From positions 1 to 21,348 of the forward strand of contig SFCP01000083.1 of assembly GCA_004558535.1 (NCBI GenBank): DNA of 21,348 nt. The letters are read 5' to 3'. The DNA is from Bacteroidales bacterium. GTDB taxonomy: Bacteria; Bacteroidota; Bacteroidia; Bacteroidales; Bacteroidaceae. This document shows, piece after piece, positions 20,136 through 21,348 of the stretch (the first letter of the stretch is position 1; every line of letters begins with the position of its first letter). Below the pieces are notes generated by a model. That model was given only the letters and a program-made list of their open reading frames with translations, was not told the origin of the DNA and did no database searches. The position numbers and the translations under genes are program-made.

Positions 20136-21200
20136 ATGAAACGTCTGGCTTCACTCGACATCCTGCGCGGCCTGGACCTCTTCCTCCTGGTCTTTCTGCA
20201 ACCCATCCTGTGGGACCTGCTCACCCGCATCGGCACGCCCGGTGCCGCCGCCGTGCTCTACCACTTCGACCACGAGGTATGGGAGGGATTCCGCCTGTGG
20301 GACCTCGTCATGCCGCTCTTCCTCTTTATGAGCGGTGTCTCGATGCCGTTCGCCTATGCCCGCCACCTGCGCGGCGAAGTCCCCCTCAGTCACGCCTACC
20401 GCAAGGCCGTGCGGCGCTTCTTCCTGCTTTTCATGCTCGGCATGGTCGTGCAGGGCAACCTGCTCGGACTGGACCCCGCCGCCATGCAGATTTATACCAA
20501 CACCCTGCAGGCCATTGCCGCGGGCTACCTCATCACGGTGCCCCTGGTGCTCCACCTGCAGCCGCGCGGACGGCTTGTGGCCATCGTGCTGCTACTGGCG
20601 GCCTACAGTCTCCCGATGATGCTGTGCGGCGACTTCACGCCGGAGGGCAACCTGGCCTGCCGCATCGACGAAGCGGTGCTCGGCCGCTTCCGCGGCGACC
20701 CCTCGTACGCCTGGCTCCTGCCCAGCCTGACCTTTGGCGTCACCGTGTCGCTCGGTGCCTGGGCGGGCCAGATCATCCGAAGCGGCGGTGCGGCCTCGCG
20801 GCGCACGGCGCTGCTGCTGGCCCTGATAGGTGCGGCGTTGGTGGGCCTTGGTGCGCTCTGGGGGCTCAGCATGCCCATCGTGAAGCGCATCTGGACGGCC
20901 AGCATGGCCCTCTATTCGGGCGGCTGGTGCTTCCTGCTGATGGCCCTGTGCTACTACGTCATCGATGTGTGCGGCATCCGTCGGCCCTTTGACTGGCTGC
21001 GGATTTACGGCATGAACTCCATCGCGGCCTACGTGCTGGGCGAGGTCGTCAACTTCCGCTCCGCCGTCCATTCCGTGAGCTATGGTCTGGCGCCCCTGCT
21101 CGGCGACTTCTACGCCGTATGGCTCACGTTCGGCAACTTCCTCCTCCTGTTCTTCCTGCTGCTGGCCCTGCACCGCGCCCACGTCTACATCAAGGTGTAG
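20136..21200 (+). CDS. Multi-spanning membrane acyltransferase-like protein (HGSNAT/YeiB type, DUF5009-like)
   Basis: The 354 residues hold about nine to ten hydrophobic segments. The start KRLASLDILRGLDLFLLVFLQPI matches the R..SLD.LRG.D......F opening of the membrane acyltransferases related to heparan-alpha-glucosaminide N-acetyltransferase and DUF1624/DUF5009 proteins. FRLWDLVMPLFLFMSGVSMPFAY is the second diagnostic segment, and RIYGMNSIAAYVLGE near the C-terminus also fits. The likely role is transfer of an acyl group to a sugar across the inner membrane. I chose ATG 20136. The longer frame from GTG 20013 lies in the preceding terminator and lacks family content. It follows the secreted glycosidase, so a linked role in glycan use is possible, although a terminator lies between them. 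Confidence 0.8.
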   Translation: MKRLASLDILRGLDLFLLVFLQPILWDLLTRIGTPGAAAVLYHFDHEVWEGFRLWDLVMPLFLFMSGVSMPFAYARHLRGEVPLSHAYRKAVRRFFLLFMLGMVVQGNLLGLDPAAMQIYTNTLQAIAAGYLITVPLVLHLQPRGRLVAIVLLLAAYSLPMMLCGDFTPEGNLACRIDEAVLGRFRGDPSYAWLLPSLTFGVTVSLGAWAGQIIRSGGAASRRTALLLALIGAALVGLGALWGLSMPIVKRIWTASMALYSGGWCFLLMALCYYVIDVCGIRRPFDWLRIYGMNSIAAYVLGEVVNFRSAVHSVSYGLAPLLGDFYAVWLTFGNFLLLFFLLLALHRAHVYIKV

Positions 21201-21243
21201 GCCGCCGCGGCTTTGCCGGAATGTTAAAACGGGAAGAGACGGA

Positions 21244-21275
21244 TTTGCATTTCGTCGAAAAAAGCAGTATATTTG
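21244..21275 (+). promoter_or_regulatory. Bacteroidetes-type promoter in repeat copy 3
   Basis: TTTG (21244-21247), 20 bases, TATATTTG (21268-21275). The arrangement is identical to copy 2. Confidence 0.72.
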
Positions 21276-21282
21276 CCCAAGC

Positions 21283-21324
21283 AAAGCAGGAAGCCGTACG
21301 CAGCGTGCGGCTTCCTGCTTTTTT
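21283..21324 (+). terminator. Hairpin terminator in repeat copy 3
   Basis: Arms 21283-21300 and 21304-21321 with a CAG loop and a T-tract, identical to copy 2. It can also serve as terminator of the membrane protein gene. Confidence 0.85.
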
Positions 21325-21348
21325 AGGTCCTGTCTGCGGGCAAAACTA

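Larger units (their letters stand above)
21220..21348 (+). repeat. Dispersed 129-bp promoter-hairpin repeat, copy 3
   Basis: Identical to copy 2 except at three positions, starting 20 bases after the stop codon of the membrane protein gene. The window ends exactly at the last base of the unit. Any continuation into the conserved leader block cannot be seen. Confidence 0.9.

Overview
This window looks like a chromosomal segment of a Bacteroidales bacterium, most likely Prevotellaceae. The evidence is: promoters of the Bacteroidetes type (TTTG or TTG, about 19-21 bases, then TAnnTTTG); few Shine-Dalgarno sequences; a secreted protein ending in the short YDLSGRR...GVYI type tail typical of type IX secretion cargo; and the gene order parE-coaD-S41 protease, which I recall from Bacteroides relatives. 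The chromosomal parts are GC-rich and the integrated element is clearly AT-rich.

Layout. 1-1140 carries no gene. It holds a strong terminator, a 63-bp tandem array, a dispersed 129-bp repeat (copy 1) with a related downstream block, and a roughly 42-bp tandem array. 1141-2229 (minus) is a short-form mannose-1-phosphate guanylyltransferase. 2408-2489 is tRNA-Leu(CAA), whose 3' end is the integration site of a 5.7-kb AT-rich element (2478-8196). Both 13-bp att cores, paired integrase arm-type sites and the displaced native tRNA terminator are visible. The element reads entirely on the minus strand: tyrosine integrase plus an unknown 225-residue protein; then, from a separate promoter with a structured leader, an excisionase-like HTH protein, an unknown 177-residue protein and a gene II/X-type replication initiator; then two small proteins. 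I see no capsid, Zot-like, mobilisation or resistance gene, so it looks like a minimal integrative replicon or satellite.

8197-15005 (plus) is housekeeping: a GNAT-like acetyltransferase, topoisomerase IV subunit B, CoaD (TTG start), a C-terminal processing protease and epoxyqueuosine reductase. 14998-15436 holds repeat copy 2, followed by a conserved leader block and an unlisted 58-codon peptide gene. 15669-19994 is a 1441-residue secreted glycosidase-like protein. 20136-21200 is a multi-spanning membrane acyltransferase-like protein. The window ends exactly at the end of repeat copy 3.

The most interesting signals are two. First, the 129-bp repeat is present three times with no indels. Each copy has a consensus Bacteroidetes promoter that runs straight into a hairpin terminator with a compensatory base change. 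This looks like a multi-copy small RNA gene or an attenuator cassette. Second, the tRNA-Leu integrative element carries a rolling-circle-type initiator but no packaging genes. A third, weaker theme is that the GC-rich intergenic tandem arrays have periods of 21, 42 and 63 bp, all multiples of two helical turns.
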